A stretch of DNA of 64,000 nucleotides, from contig NC_068571.1 in NCBI RefSeq assembly GCF_025698545.1, positions 35,621,733 to 35,685,732 of the forward strand, written 5' to 3'. Source of the DNA: Gossypium raimondii (lineage: Eukaryota; Streptophyta; Magnoliopsida; Malvales; Malvaceae). The notes beneath the pieces are model-generated. The model was not told where the DNA came from and did no database searches. It saw nothing but the letters and a program-made list of their open reading frames with translations. This document shows, in pieces, positions 47,987 through 61,400 of the stretch. The first letter of the stretch is position 1; every line of letters starts with the position of its first letter. The position numbers were made by a program, and so were the translations under genes.

Positions 47987-50900
47987 ATGGGTATGTCTCA
48001 AGACAATCTAAGAGGGTTTATTTTGGCATTGCTGTCCAGTGGGTTTATTGGAGCAAGTTTTATCATTAAAAAGAAAGGTCTTAGAAGAGCTGCTGCCGTT
48101 TCTGGTGTTAGAGCTGGTTTGTCCTTCCTTTTTCTTTTTTGGGGATTTAATCCTTTTCGTCTTAATTTGGGTTTTTCGTGTATGCGTTTGATTCTTTGGA
48201 GTTTTGCAGGTTATGGTGGATATGCATATCTTTTGGAGCCTTTATGGTGGTTGGGCATGGTCACAAGTATGTTGGGATCTTGTTTTCGTCTTTCTCTCTC
48301 TTTTTCTTGTTCTGAGTTATGATTTAAATGCCTGATATGTAATTTAATTTTCAAATTACCATTCTTTTTTGCTTTGTCGCTATCAAAATTTCTCATCCTT
48401 TTTGTTGATTATGTAAAATTTTCGTGTCAAAGGTGAATGAATTTGTGTTGTTATAACTTTGTTGAATATTATTGCTTTGTATAATTTGATGTTTTAGGTC
48501 CTCGGGTAATTATTTCGGTTGCATAAAATCACAAACTATATATATACATAGGGTGTTAGGTGGGATTTTGGGGTTAGAATTGTAGCAACAGATGCAATAA
48601 TGCAGGAAATATCATGAAATTGGACAATTGTTCTGGTGATAAATAAATTGGTTGCGTTTTGTCCTTAAACTGATTCTTTGTAGAATACCCTTTTTTTGTG
48701 TATAATATTTTGATGTAGTGATTGTTGGAGAGGTTGCAAACTTTGTCGCTTATGCATTTGCTCCAGCAATTCTTGTTACTCCTCTTGGTGCATTAAGCAT
48801 TATTGTAAGGTAATATCTTATATTGGTTAATGTTTTCTTTTCTTTTTCTTCATCCCTTGACTTTCAGAACTTTGAATTGTGTGCCTCAGTGCTGTCTTGG
48901 CTCACTTCATGTTGAAGGAGAAGTTACATCAGCTAGGGGTTTTAGGATGCGTTATGTGTATCTCAGGTTCGGTCATAATAGTTATCCACGCACCACAAGA
49001 GAGCCCTATCACTTCTGTTCAGGAGATATGGGCTATGGCTACACAACCGGGTTAGTTGTCACCATCAACCATCTTTCTCGGTTGTCTCTTTTTGGTTTTA
49101 AATCGTCGAATAATGCTGTTTCCTTTCCATTACAGCATTTTTACTCTATCTGGGCTCAGTTATTGTATTGGTCGTCCTTTTGATCTTATATTTTGCACCA
49201 AGATGTGGGCATACAAATGTGTTGGTTTTCACTGGCATTTGTTCATTAATGGGATCTCTCTCGGTATGTTATTTCAACTACTAATTGTTTCAAATTTATT
49301 TTGCTTCTGACAAGAGAATTAATTACTTTTTTCCTGGCATAGCCAACTATGAATTGAATAAAACTATAACTTTAAAAGCTGCCTGATTTATCTAAATTTA
49401 AAATAGGTGACATATAATCATTTTTTGGAATTTAAAAAGTTTTCAATAATGTGAAATATTTAAATCTTAAAATTTTGAATGTCCCTGGAATATTTCAGTT
49501 TCATAAGGCTTTGATCCTTCGATCAAGGTAAAGCCATCAGTTAATGTGATCATCCAAGAGTCAAGATATGCACTTTTCTATGACTAAAGAAGGGAGTTTT
49601 ATAGCCGAATCTACCCTTTTAATAAATATATAGTACATCATGACTAAATGTGAGCTTCTGAGCTTTTCATTTACTGGTCTTCTTGATATTATCTTTTTCA
49701 AAAACCAAAACTAGGTCTTTATATTATTTTCTTTTTCAAAAAGTTATCAATGTGTTGTCTTATTTTTATGAATACAAATGCAGGTGATGAGTGTTAAAGC
49801 CCTTGGAACCGCACTCAAACTAACCTTTGAGGGAAAGAACCAACTAGTTTACCTGGAGACATGGTTCTTTATGTTCATTGTCGCTACATGTGTCATTATA
49901 CAAATGAATTATCTCAACAAGGTAGAAATTTTGTTGTGTTTCGGGTAAAATATTTTCCAAGTCATCTAGAATCATTTCCACCACATTCACAGTTGAACAC
50001 ATTTGAGATAGGGTTATAAAGTTAAAAACAATATCTAGAATAACCATTTGTGTCCCTTGGCTTTCCGTCTTTATGCATTGAGGAGATTTCCTTAAGGATA
50101 TCTGGTTGGGGGAAGGTTTCAAGTATCTGGTTTTGCATATGTTTCTCTTGTTCTCTAAAAGAAGGATATTTTTTTATGAAAAACTTCTTTGATATCTAAC
50201 AACTAGTTGTTTAATTTGCCTTGGTCATGGCAGTCTTTCCATGTTCAGTATGGTGCTTTTAATATTTAACATATGCTAGCAGTAAACTATCATGTACAAG
50301 AAGGTTTTGGTTTCAAAAGCTGGCTCAAATAAGTCACGGATATGAGTTGATGCCATCAACTCTTTTTAAATTTTCTGTAAATAGTTTCTGATCTGAAAAG
50401 TATTCTGATGTTTCAGGCCCTTGATACGTTCAACACTGCAGTTGTGTCCCCTATTTATTATGTCATGTTCACATCGCTTACAATCATTGCCAGTGTCATT
50501 ATGTTCAAGGTATTGCATCATCAATTACTGATTACATCTTGCTAAAACTATTATCATCTTTTCCTTGTGAAGTCTCAGATGTGAGAAATTAAGGTCAAAG
50601 TGTCATGACTTAATGAATAGGCTGCAGCTGGCTTGGATAAAAAGTAAACATAGATTTTAGGTGCTCCAGTCCTCCCTCTGGGAGTCCTAGCCCGTAAACT
50701 GAAGTTCGGCTCAACTGAGTTCAGAAGTAAAACTCATTTACTGTGCCCGAAAAAGAAATTAAAGATAAACTAAGGAAACTCTTCTAAACTCTTATGGAAT
50801 ACTGAAGCAGTTTCTGCAGCTTACCTATTTAAGCTTCTCCAAATTTAGGACAGCCTAGTACTGTATATCCCCTTTTGAACCAATATTCATATAAACATAT

Positions 50901-51330
50901 TTTCATTCGAAGATCTTCTGCTTCAGGCGAATTATGAATCCAAAGTGTGTATAACACATAGATTCTATACATATTTCAGGATTGGGACGGCCAAAACACA
51001 GGAAGCATCATATCTGAACTATGTGGCTTCATTGCTGTGCTTTGTGGTACCATTCTGTTAAACTCAGCCAAAGACTCTGATAGAGGTTCTTCCTTCAGAG
51101 GTGTGTAAAAAACTTATTTTCTGTTATCTCCAGTCTCTGTCTTGGGGTTAAATACTTCAATCTCTCTATTGGAATGTTATGTTATTTAAATAATTGCAGG
51201 TGAGCATGCACCTCTATCCCCTACATTGTCTACCGGACTCTTCAGTGGTAACCGTGAAACTCTGAAGCATGATGAAGAAAATGAGCTATCGCCTGATGAT
51301 ATTTGTTTGAGGAAGCAAGAACCGTACTAA
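47987..51330 (+). CDS. NIPA-type magnesium transporter
   Basis: Nine exons: 47987-48116, 48210-48266, 48719-48809, 48890-49050, 49136-49263, 49784-49921, 50417-50509, 50980-51100, 51200-51330. All have GT/AG borders and consistent phase. The product has 349 residues, normal for the plant NIPA (DUF803) family, thought to move Mg2+ across endomembrane or plasma membranes; which membrane is not shown by the sequence. The protein reads as about nine membrane segments. Family blocks: [17 protein letters not shown] near the N-terminus, [22 protein letters not shown] across exons 2-3, [55 protein letters not shown] and a hydrophilic C-terminal tail after [12 protein letters not shown]. The start ATG at 47987 is followed by a second in-frame ATG two codons later. 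No damage is seen. Confidence 0.93.
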
Positions 51331-52668
51331 GATGGCTAAATTAGTAAATTGGGAGTATAAACACATCTAACATTTTGTGTGCTATAAGTGCCAAGGTGAA
51401 ATCCAAGTTTCAAGAATCCTTAGACGGTAACAGAGATGATTTTGCAAGTATGAGTCCTGGTTGCACTAGACAAGAAACAAAGTGACTGAAACTACTTAAA
51501 CAGCTGGGCTTGGATTTCATTGTTAATCATGTGCAGTACCGGGATGCTACAAGCTTGGAGAGTGAATTTGTGGGTGATGGTGCTTGAAAGGGTGACATTT
51601 TCAATTGAAAAGCTCAGCAGATATGGGTGCTGAAGGAGACCTCAGACCTGGATTTTGGCAAGGAAGGTGGGTTTCTGAGATTGTTGAAAATTTTAATTAG
51701 GTAGGACAGCAGGAAGAAAGGTATGCTTGTAGAGTATGATACATATGGATAAATCAAATGTAGTGTCTAAGATTAATTGGATTTAAATTGTGGTTGTTGA
51801 CGTGATTTAGTTGCAATGCAAACATAATGGATATTATGTGGTAATTTTGTTCTTCATTTTACATCCTTTTAAAATATATTTGTTGCAAGTATAATTATGA
51901 ATTTATGGTTTTGTTTTGATGGTTGAGTCAAGATCTTCCCATCAAATTTAATAATTAACCAATCCCTGCACTTCTTCTATTCAGTAATGTGAAATAGATT
52001 TCAACATTGGATTTTAAGCATTACTTTCAAGTGAGGTAATTTCAATATCATCTATTTTTAGATAATTTAATGTTTCCTTAGTAATTTGACATTTTAATGA
52101 TTTTTGTTCATTTTGTTTAAATCAAGATAAAATATTTATGTATTTATTATAAGCTGAAAAATTAATATTTAACCTATTATGTTACATTTCATTTATTACA
52201 TTTTACTTCAAATATTACTTTTATTAAAATTTATCATTTCTTTTCTTCTTCTTTTTACCATTTTGGTTAAATTTATCTGTAAATAGCATGTTTTAGCAAT
52301 AATAAAGCAATTTTTTCATTTCCTGTCACTTTAATTAAAAGAGAGTTCAATTTCAAGTTTATTTATTTGAGAAAAGAGATATTGATTTAATAGAGAAATA
52401 CATTCATTGATTAGAAAAACAAAATATTAAAAGCCTTAGTGAACAAATTCTATGAGAATAATTTAATAAAATATGGTTTTAGATAATTTAGATTTGATTA
52501 AACTAAAAAATTGAAAACAACAAAAGGTAAGATGAGGTGACCATAGGCTAATGTCATCAATATATGATTTCACTCCACCTTTTCACCGCTGAGTGAGTGA
52601 AGTGAAAGGTCATAAATATTTATTCTCCACCAATCAACATCCTGACATGCCACTCTTAAAAACCTTAA
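51331..52668. other. NIPA 3' untranslated region and AT-rich intergenic DNA
   Basis: About 500 bases of moderate composition after the stop codon are probably the 3' untranslated region. From about 51830 on the sequence is AT-rich with no gene, up to the TAA target duplication of the Harbinger element. Confidence 0.55.
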
Positions 52669-54266
52669 GGTCATGTTTGGTTTGGTGTATTGGCACCTAA
52701 TCCTTCTCTATCCCCGTGTTTAGTTTAATGTATTAGTAATACGGGTGTAATCGGTTACTTTCCTAATCGGTGAAAACCACCGATTTCTATTCCCCCCTTT
52801 TGCCCAGATTAGGAACGGCTTCAGCAAACCCTCCCTGTTTTACCCTCCCCCGATCCCCTTTGTTTCTCTTCTGTTCCTTCAAGCTTGCTCCCCCTGTTTC
52901 TTTTCTTTTCTTTTTCGGCCGATTTGCTCTCTGTCGATTTGCTTCATCGGTTAGTTTTCCTAACCCGATAGAATTCGAGGTCAACCTTTTCTATTGTTTT
53001 TATCTAATCGGTTTCCCCTTTTCTCCTTACAGGTTCTTCTTCATTGTGCCCCTTTTCTCCTAATCGATTTGCGTCATCGGTTAGTTTTCCATAGTTTTTT
53101 TGTTTGTATTGCATGTGCGATTGAAATGTGTTTTGTGTTGTTGGTTAGGCTTAAGAAATGCATACTGTTTTTTGTTGATATTGTTATTATGGATATTGTA
53201 GGGAAAATTATGCATGTATGTCTTTATTCATCAGCATAGGACCGACAATCCTTTGAAAACAATAGTCGGATTTTTGTTCTCTCTTCTCTGCTAATCTTGG
53301 ATTTTTGTTTGTTCTGTTGTAATTTTCGAGTCCTTTTTTGATCTCCAAAACCAGTAGGAGTATTCTCTTTGAAGGTAACTTTTTTTTATCAGTTTTTTGG
53401 GTTATAACTCGTTTGGATCTCCATTTTTTCGTGTTTGATTTCATGTTTATTGATCTGGGTATGCTTGATTTTGTTAGTTTTAATGGGTTTTGTTTATTTT
53501 TTTTGCTTAATTCTTGTTTTGATCTAATTGCCTGATGGGAATGTCAATTTTTTAGATAGTTCTCCAATTTCTATTTTATCTTTAACCTGGTAGGTCATGA
53601 TGGTTCTATCTTCTTGTTAAATCTTTGTTCTCCTATTTTAAGTGCAAGGGAATTTAAGAATTTAATTTTTTATTGGTAACTAAGCATTAGAGCTTAAAAG
53701 ATCTTAGCTCAGAGCAAATTTTCTGAATGGTTGTTGAGTTCGTCTTATTCTGTTTTTTCTTGCTTTCCGGTCGCGTGATTGATTATGTTAATTGCTGCCT
53801 GGATTGCTTATCAATGGCAGTAATGCTCAAAATAATGTTCAAACTTGCAGTCTTCTGATTATTTGTGTTAATTGTTGATTTTGATTTTTCTACGGATGAC
53901 AAGATTCGAACAAAGTGTTTAGGGTATTCTCCTAAGAGCGTGAAACAACTGAAAGCATGTGTTTGGAATTTTGTGTGGGTGTGTGTGATAAGTGGTCTTT
54001 TGTTATAATATAATCAAAATGATGGATGATTGGTTTAAAGAATGGCCGTTTCTCTTGTTAAAATTCAGTATCATGTCAAGTTGGCAAATCGTGTCTATAT
54101 GGAAATGTAACTATTTTTGTTAGAGGAAGAATCTTTGGTTGGTAAGTATGTATATTTGGTTTTGTACTTGATTCCTTTTGAGTGATATAATGCATGGTTT
54201 TAGGTGAAATGCAATTTATGAAGAAATATGTTTTAGGCGAAATTCATATGTTAATCGATAACTTGT

Positions 54267-54272
<6 letters not shown>

Positions 54273-54311
<39 letters not shown>
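54273..54311. repeat. (TA)n microsatellite
   Basis: An uninterrupted TA dinucleotide run of about 19 repeats inside the Harbinger element. Confidence 0.95.
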
Positions 54312-54314
<3 letters not shown>

Positions 54315-55267
54315 GCTGCCAAACTTAGTATGTATAGTTCAATAAATTGCTATTCAAGTTGTATATGTTTGGTTAACTTATGCTTAAGTTAATTAAGGTA
54401 TTGATATGAGATCATTCGGTATTTGGGAATATAGTATTTATTAAAGAGGAATATTTGAACATACTTGTTTAGAAGATGTATGGGACTATGTGATTTGGAT
54501 TGGTGTTTATATTTCATAAGCATGTACTGTCTTAATAGATAAAATGGTAAAATCGGCTAAAGCATGAATTACTAATGACACATATATATAAGTATATGTT
54601 TTGGTGAATATCATGAAAACACATATTTACTATGGTTTGAGAGTTTTATAATGACCGTATATGTATAAATTAACTTGGATTATGGATTTGAGAAATGGTT
54701 AGTGGCACACATTTATATGTGTATGTGCACAAGTTAGTAAATAAATAAAAGGTATAATTTTTGGTTCTTTGAAAAGTTCAATATTGTATATGTTATTTTG
54801 ATCTTAGTTATTTGGTTGTGGGTTATGACTAGTTTTAAAAAGTTATTAATAAGGGTTAAGGGTGTTACATTTTTGCTGAGAGAGTGACCAATTTATACAT
54901 TTTCAATACTGACAGGGACCAAAAGAGCATTTATTCCAATTTGTTATTCGAATTATTTGAATTGTAAAATTTTAATTTGACTTGAAATCAAAGCTCAAAC
55001 AGTTTATTTGAGTTAACTTGAAATTTTTGAATAACTTGATTTGAGAAAAATCTAATTTTTTTTTTAACTTTTTCGAATGGAACCAGATTTTGCTCGATCT
55101 TAAAATCTTGACAAAGTACAATGATATCTTTACTCAAACAACTTTTCATTTTTCAATACATGTTGCAATTAGTGTCTTGTTTGATAAATTTATTTGAAAG
55201 TGGAGCTTCCATATTTAAGTTATAATTGTTGATTCAATTATTTATACATTTGATTTTAAAATTACAT

Positions 55268-55424
55268 CAATAATTAAAGTAAGGACTTTAATATTTTATT
55301 AAAATAAGGACTTTAATATTTTATTAAAATAAGGACTAATCAATAATTAAAATAAGGACTTTAATATTTTATTAAAATAAGGACTAATCAATAATTAAAA
55401 TAAGGACTTTAATATTTTATTAAA
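55268..55424. repeat. 48-bp tandem repeat, about three copies
   Basis: The unit contains ATAAGGACTTTAATATTTTA followed by TTAAAATAAGGACTAATCAA. Copies repeat with a 48-base period; the first is shortened. The block ends at 55424, exactly where the large tandem duplication begins. Confidence 0.85.
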
Positions 55425-56030
55425 AATCAAGAAATTTAATATTTTAATAAATAAATTTAAATTTAAAATGTTATAAAAGTTTTAAAACAAGAGAAAGAAG
55501 ATTATTAAAGCAAATCCTCATTCTTATAAAAAAATAATGTTGCTTAGAAAATCTTTTCACATTTGAACCTACCATGTGAAGAAAATCTAATTAAAATTTG
55601 GTCTCCAAATTCATATTTATTGAACCCTTTTTACTATTTCTAAGGAAAATTATATATAAATTTGTTTTCAAAGTGTTCAATAATGTGAAATCATAAAATG
55701 GAGTCGTATGTATGATTTTTCAATTAACATTATTATTAAATAAAGTACTAAAACAAACCCAAACCTTGTTGCTTAACAAAATATTTTTCTCAATCATACC
55801 ACAAAATTTGTTGCTTTACAAAATAAACAAGTTTTGATACCTTAATTACTATAGTTAATATAAGGGAGGGCAATCGGGGATCTAGCTTTGTTGCAATGAT
55901 ATCATTTAGTAGATAATTTTTGCTTCGTGTGTTCTAAATTTGTATTGTTTATTTTTATTTGATAATGTCTAATTGCAACTTCAATTCATTGATAGTGTGT
56001 TCTAATTTTAATATGTTGCGATAATGGCTC

Positions 56031-56472
56031 AAATCGCCTTTAATTGCACAAAGTGTGAGGCGTAAAAGAATTGGTCTTGCATTGACAATATGGTTGGAAA
56101 TCAGAGCATTGCGATTTGGTTCTTATTTAGAATGGGTGCCACCTTAGCCTCTGACTTATAGACCAAGGATTAGGTCTTATACCTTAGATTTTTATGCAAA
56201 AGCGGGATTATGTGAAGAGGCTTGTATATGCTAGTGACGAGACTTGTATTGAACAAGTTAGGATGAATAGAACTGCCTTTTTTAAACTATGTGAGATGTT
56301 AGAATCGATAGGGGGATTGAAGTCGTCAAGGTTCATGCTTGTTGATGAGCAAGTAGCAATGTTTTTACATATCATCTCCCATCACCTGAAAAATCTAGTT
56401 ATCAAGCATCACTTTAGTTTACCTTCTGTTGCCCGATTGGAATGGGTCAGAAGATTTCTTTCTTACCATTAA
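56031..56472 (+). pseudogene. Harbinger transposase N-terminal fragment (unit 1)
   Basis: The frame includes RDYVKRLVYASDETC, MNRTAFFKLCEMLESIGGLK and DEQVAMFLHIISHH, the N-terminal domain preceding the DDE catalytic domain in plant PIF/Harbinger transposases. The upstream part of the frame is broken in this copy by small indels, and translation stops at 56472 after HHFSLPSVAR. The catalytic domain is absent. Confidence 0.75.
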
Positions 56473-56895
56473 ATATCAATGTTCAAACTTTTTGATGTTG
56501 TAAAACTATATAACATATGGATTATGATGTACAATTTCATTTTCATCTAACATTTTCTTAATATAAGTTAATTATGTTTATGCAGAATATAATTCTCAAG
56601 TTATATATTGATTTTAGTAAATTGATATAAGAACATTTTATTAGTAAGAATTTTATGAAATTACATTTAATATTAATTATTTTAAATTGTATAAATTCAT
56701 ATAAGAAAATTTAAAAGCATACAATTTTATGAAATTTAATATTAATTATTAAATTATATGTAATAATTATTATTTTAAATTATACAAATTCATAAAATAT
56801 AATTTATTAGTTATAATTATTTTAAATTTTATTAAATCATATATTTTAATTAAAATATATTTAATATTAATTATTTCAAATTTTCATTTATAGTA

Positions 56896-57110
56896 TCATA
56901 TATTATGATTTGAGTAAATTCATATAAGAATATTAATTATTAAGAATTTTATTAAATTATATATTTTAATTATAATATATTTAAAATTATGTTAATTTAT
57001 ATTTTACAAGATCATATATTATGATTTGAGTAAATTCATATAAGAATATTAATTATTAAGAATTTTATTAAATTATATATTTTAATTATAATATATTTAA
57101 TAATAATTAT
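56896..57110. repeat. Two 115-bp AT-rich modules inside the Harbinger element
   Basis: The block ATCATATATTATGATTTGAG through TATTTTAATTATAATATATT starts at 56896 and again at 57011. A third partial copy follows near 57295. The same array recurs in the duplicated unit near 59957-60170. Confidence 0.75.
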
Positions 57111-57975
57111 GTTTAAATACGATTAAAATATTTATTATTGATAATAATAATCTTAAGCAAATTTAAATAACAATAACAATATTTAATATAAATTTACGCT
57201 AATAACAATACTTATATATTAATTATTAACAATATTTATTATATATTAAATAACAATAACAATATTTAATAATTTACCAAAACAAATTTCGCTAATTATT
57301 AAGAATTTTATTAAATTATATATTTTAATTAAAATATATTTAATAATAATTATGTTTAAATATGATTAAAATATTTATTATTGATAATAATAATCTTATT
57401 AAAATCTAAATAACAATAACAATAATCATTTACCAAAACAAATTTATGCTAAGGGTATTCTAGTCATTTTAGCTTTTTCCATTATGCTATTACACCTCTA
57501 TTCCATTCAACCAAGCACAAGATTACTATTACGCCTCTATTCCATTACATTCAACCAAACAGTTGATTTGCTATTACACCTCTAATCCAATACACCTCTA
57601 ATCTAATACAGCGAACCAAACGCACTCTAAGTTTTCCTCTTTCAGATTTTTCTCTTTTTATGAAAATTGGTGAAGTGTGTAGTTTTCATAATTTATATTA
57701 AACCTCAACTTCCTTTTCTGTCTGCTTTACATTACTATCATTTTCAGTTACCTAAAATGGATGGGATGTTTTATTCAAATTCAGAAATGCAAAAGAGAGC
57801 TTTCCCTTAACATGACTGCCTGCCAGAATATAAGATTACTGCTACTAAGTAAGAAGTTTGTTTTTATTTTTTAAAGATTTTGTATAGATTGCTATACATT
57901 GTACATTTTAAGGAACAGCCCATGTTCCCCTTTTCTTGTAAATAGAATTATAATTATAGGTTTTCTCTTTAATTA

Positions 57976-58224
57976 TCATATCTTGGAAGCATCAGCGGTT
58001 ACCCGGCACAGCGCAACGGCAGTCTTGGAACCAGATTGTCGACCCAGATGGTTGCTGATGAATTCACCCGCCAACATGAGCTTTGCCAGATCCACATTCG
58101 TCTTCACACCAAGGCCGTTCAGCATATACACCACATCTTCCGTGGGAACATTCCCTGAAGCTCCCTTTGCATATGGACAACCACCCAACCCCGCCACTGA
58201 TGAATCCACTGTGCTAATCCCCAT
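57976..58224 (-). CDS. Duplicate terminal exon of HMG-CoA lyase (distal copy)
   Basis: It encodes the same 82 residues and stop as the exon at 61034-61282, with an identical acceptor (ATGAACAG before ATGGGG). Coding begins [20 protein letters not shown], which includes the lyase signature with the active-site cysteine loop, and ends TADASKI. It lies 3,058 bases downstream of the proximal copy with no copies of the other exons. It can be used only if transcripts read past the first terminal exon, so it is either an alternative last exon or a silent duplicate. Confidence 0.85.
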   Translation of the reverse strand: MGISTVDSSVAGLGGCPYAKGASGNVPTEDVVYMLNGLGVKTNVDLAKLMLAGEFISNHLGRQSGSKTAVALCRVTADASKI

Positions 58225-58492
58225 CTGTTCATATAAACAACATTTTAAATTTTTTTTTATGCTCATCTAGCAATAAATCTCAATGAAGCTTTGAAATCAA
58301 TATTTTTTCACTTTTAGCCGATTATAGCAGTACTAACTACTTGAAACATGGACAGCTTCGGTATTTGAGCCAAAACCACCCCAGCAAGGGTGGAAGGAAT
58401 TCTGACCGCACTGTCAATCTTCTTGTCAGTGGCGGCAGGGGTCCAAAATCAGTGGTATGGAATGATGTGAGACGGTAACTATTTTAAAGGAT

Positions 58493-61400
58493 AATCAAGA
58501 AATTTAATATTTTAATAAATAAATTTAAATTTAAAATGTTATAAAAGTTTTAAAACAAGAGAAAGAAGATTATTAAAGCAAATCCTCATTCTTATAAAAA
58601 AATAATGTTGCTTAGAAAATCTTTTCACATTTGAACCTACCATGTGAAGAAAATCTAATTAAAATTTGGTCTCCAAATTCATATTTATTGAACCCTTTTT
58701 ACTATTTCTAAGGAAAATTATATATAAATTTGTTTTCAAAGTGTTCAATAATGTGAAATCATAAAATGGAGTCGTATGTATGATTTTTCAATTAACATTA
58801 TTATTAAATAAAGTACTAAAACAAACCCAAACCTTGTTGCTTAACAAAATATTTTCTCAATCATACCACAAAATTTGTTGCTTTACAAAATAAACAAGTT
58901 TTGATACCTTAATTACTATAGTTAATATAAGGGAGGGCAATCGGGGATCTAGCTTTGTTGCAATGATATCATTTAGTAGATAATTTTTTGCTTCGTGTGT
59001 TCTAAATTTGTATTGTTTATTTTTATTTGATAATGTCTAATTGCAACTTCAATTCATTGATAGTGTGTTCTAATTTTAATATGTTGCAGTAATGGCTCGT
59101 CTGCCTTTAATTGCACAAAGTGTGAGGCGTAAAAGAATTGGTCTTGCATTGACAATATGGTTGGAAATCTGTAGCATTGCGATTTGGTTCTTATTTAGAA
59201 TGGGTGCCAGCCTTAGCCTACAGACTTATAGACCAAGGATTAGGTCTTATACCTTAGATTTTTATGCAAAACGGGATTATGTGAAGAGGCTTGTATATGC
59301 TAGTGACGAGACTTGTATTGAACAAGTTAGGATGAATAGAACTGCCTTTTTTAAACTATGTGAGATGTTAGAATCGATAGGGGGATTGAAGTCGTCAAGG
59401 TTCATGCTTGTTGATGAGCAAGTAGCAATGTTTTTACATATCATCTCCCATCACCGAAAAATCTAGTTATCAAGCATCACTTTAGTTTACCTTCATTGCC
59501 CGATTGGAATGGGTCAAGATTTCTTTCTTACCATTAAATATCAATGTTCAAACTTTTTGATGTTGTAAAACTATATAACATATGGATTATGATGTACAAT
59601 TTCATTTTCATCTAACATTTTCTTAATATAAGTTAATTATGTTTATGCGAATATAATTCTCAAGTTATATATTGATTTTAGTAAATTGATATAAGAACAT
59701 TTTATTAGTAAGAATTTTATGAAATTACATTTAATATTAATTATTTTAAATTGTATAAATTCATATAAGAAAATTTAAAAGCATACAATTTTATGAAATT
59801 TAATATTAATTATTAAATTATATGTAATAATTATTATTTTAAATTATACAAATTCATAAAATATAATTTATTAGTTATAATTATTTTAAATTTTATTAAA
59901 TCATATATTTTAATTAAAATATATTTAATATTAATTATTTCAAATTTTCATTTATAGTATCATATATTATGATTTGAGTAAATTCATATAAGAATATTAA
60001 TTATTAAGAATTTTATTAAATTATATATTTTAATTATAATATATTTAAAATTATGTTAATTTATATTTTACAAGATCATATATTATGATTTGAGTAAATT
60101 CATATAAGAATATTAATTATTAAGAATTTTATTAAATTATATATTTTAATTATAATATATTTAATAATAATTATGTTTAAATACGATTAAAATATTTATT
60201 ATTGATAATAATAATCTTAAGCAAATTTAAATAACAATAACAATATTTAATATAAATTTCGCTAATAACAATACTTATATATTAATTATTAACAATATTT
60301 ATTATATATTAAATAACAATAACAATATTTAATAATTTACCAAAACAAATTTCGCTAATTATTAAGAATTTTATTAAATTATATATTTTAATTAAAATAT
60401 ATTTAATAATAATTATGTTTAAATATGATTAAAATATTTATTATTGATAATAATAATCTTATTAAAATCTAAATAACAATAACAATAATCATTTACCAAA
60501 ACAAATTTATGCTAAGGGTATTCTAGTCATTTTAGCTTTTTCCATTATGCTATTACACCTCTATTCCATTCAACCAAGCACAAGATTACTATTACGCTCT
60601 ATTCCATTACATTCAACCAAACAGTTGATTTGCTATTACACCTCTAATCCAATACACCTCTAATCTAATACAATGAACCAAACGCACTCTAAGTTTTCCT
60701 CTTTCAGATTTTTCTCTTTTTATGAAAATTGGTGAAGTGTGTAGTTTTCATAATTTATATTAAACCTCAACTTCCTTTTCTGTCTGCTTTACATTACTAT
60801 CATTTTCAGTTACCTAAAATGGATGGGATGTTTTATTCAAATTCAGAAATGCAAAAGAGAGCTTTCCCTTAACATGACTGCCTGCCAGAATATAAGATTA
60901 CTGCTACTAAGTAAGAAGTTTGTTTTATTTTTAAAGATTTTGTATAGATTGCTATACATTGTACATTTTAAGGAACAGCCCATGTTCCCCTTTTCTTGTA
61001 AATAGAATTATAATTATAGGTTTTCTTTAATTATCATATCTTGGAAGCATCAGCGGTTACCCGGCACAGCGCAACGGCAGTCTTGGAACCAGATTGTCGA
61101 CCCAGATGGTTGCTGATGAATTCACCCGCCAACATGAGCTTTGCCAGATCCACATTCGTCTTCACACCAAGGCCGTTCAGCATATACACCACATCTTCCG
61201 TGGGAACATTCCCTGAAGCTCCCTTTGCATATGGACAACCACCCAACCCCGCCACTGATGAATCCACTGTGCTAATCCCCATCTGTTCATATAAACAACA
61301 TTTTAAATTTTTTTTTATGCTCATCTAGCAATAAATCTCAATGAAGCTTTGAAATCAATATTTTTTCACTTTTAGCCGATTATAGCAGTACTAACTACTT

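Larger units (their letters stand above)
52669..57627 (+). mobile_element. PIF/Harbinger-type DNA transposon, 4.96 kb, non-autonomous
   Basis: The left end GGTCATGTTTGGTTTGGTG and the reversed right end GAGTGCGTTTGGTTCGCTG form terminal inverted repeats. A TAA trinucleotide duplication flanks both sides (52666-52668 and 57628-57630), as expected for PIF/Harbinger. Subterminal copies of ATTACACCTCTA-like motifs crowd the right end. The only recognisable coding part is an N-terminal transposase piece (56031-56472); the catalytic DDE domain is missing. The left 2 kb has a pyrimidine-rich, leader-and-intron look (52770-53530) but no protein I can name. Confidence 0.82.
55425..58492. repeat. Large tandem duplication, unit 1 (3,068 bp)
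   Basis: Near-identical to 58493-61550 over its whole length. It begins AATCAAGAAATTT inside the Harbinger element and ends GGTAACTATTTTAAAGGAT in what is now HMG-CoA lyase intron sequence. It holds the Harbinger right half, its TAA duplication, and a complete copy of the lyase's last exon. Differences from unit 2 are mostly 1-3-base indels. Confidence 0.95.

Noticed and set aside
52770..53063. 97-residue frame in the left part of the Harbinger element
   Set aside because: Its composition is that of a translated pyrimidine-rich tract (many Phe, Pro, Leu, Ser) with no recognisable domain.
57976..61324. Two separate HMG-CoA lyase genes
   Set aside because: Only the last exon is repeated. The catalytic exons with FEISLGDT and HFHDTYG occur once, so this is one gene with a duplicated terminal exon.
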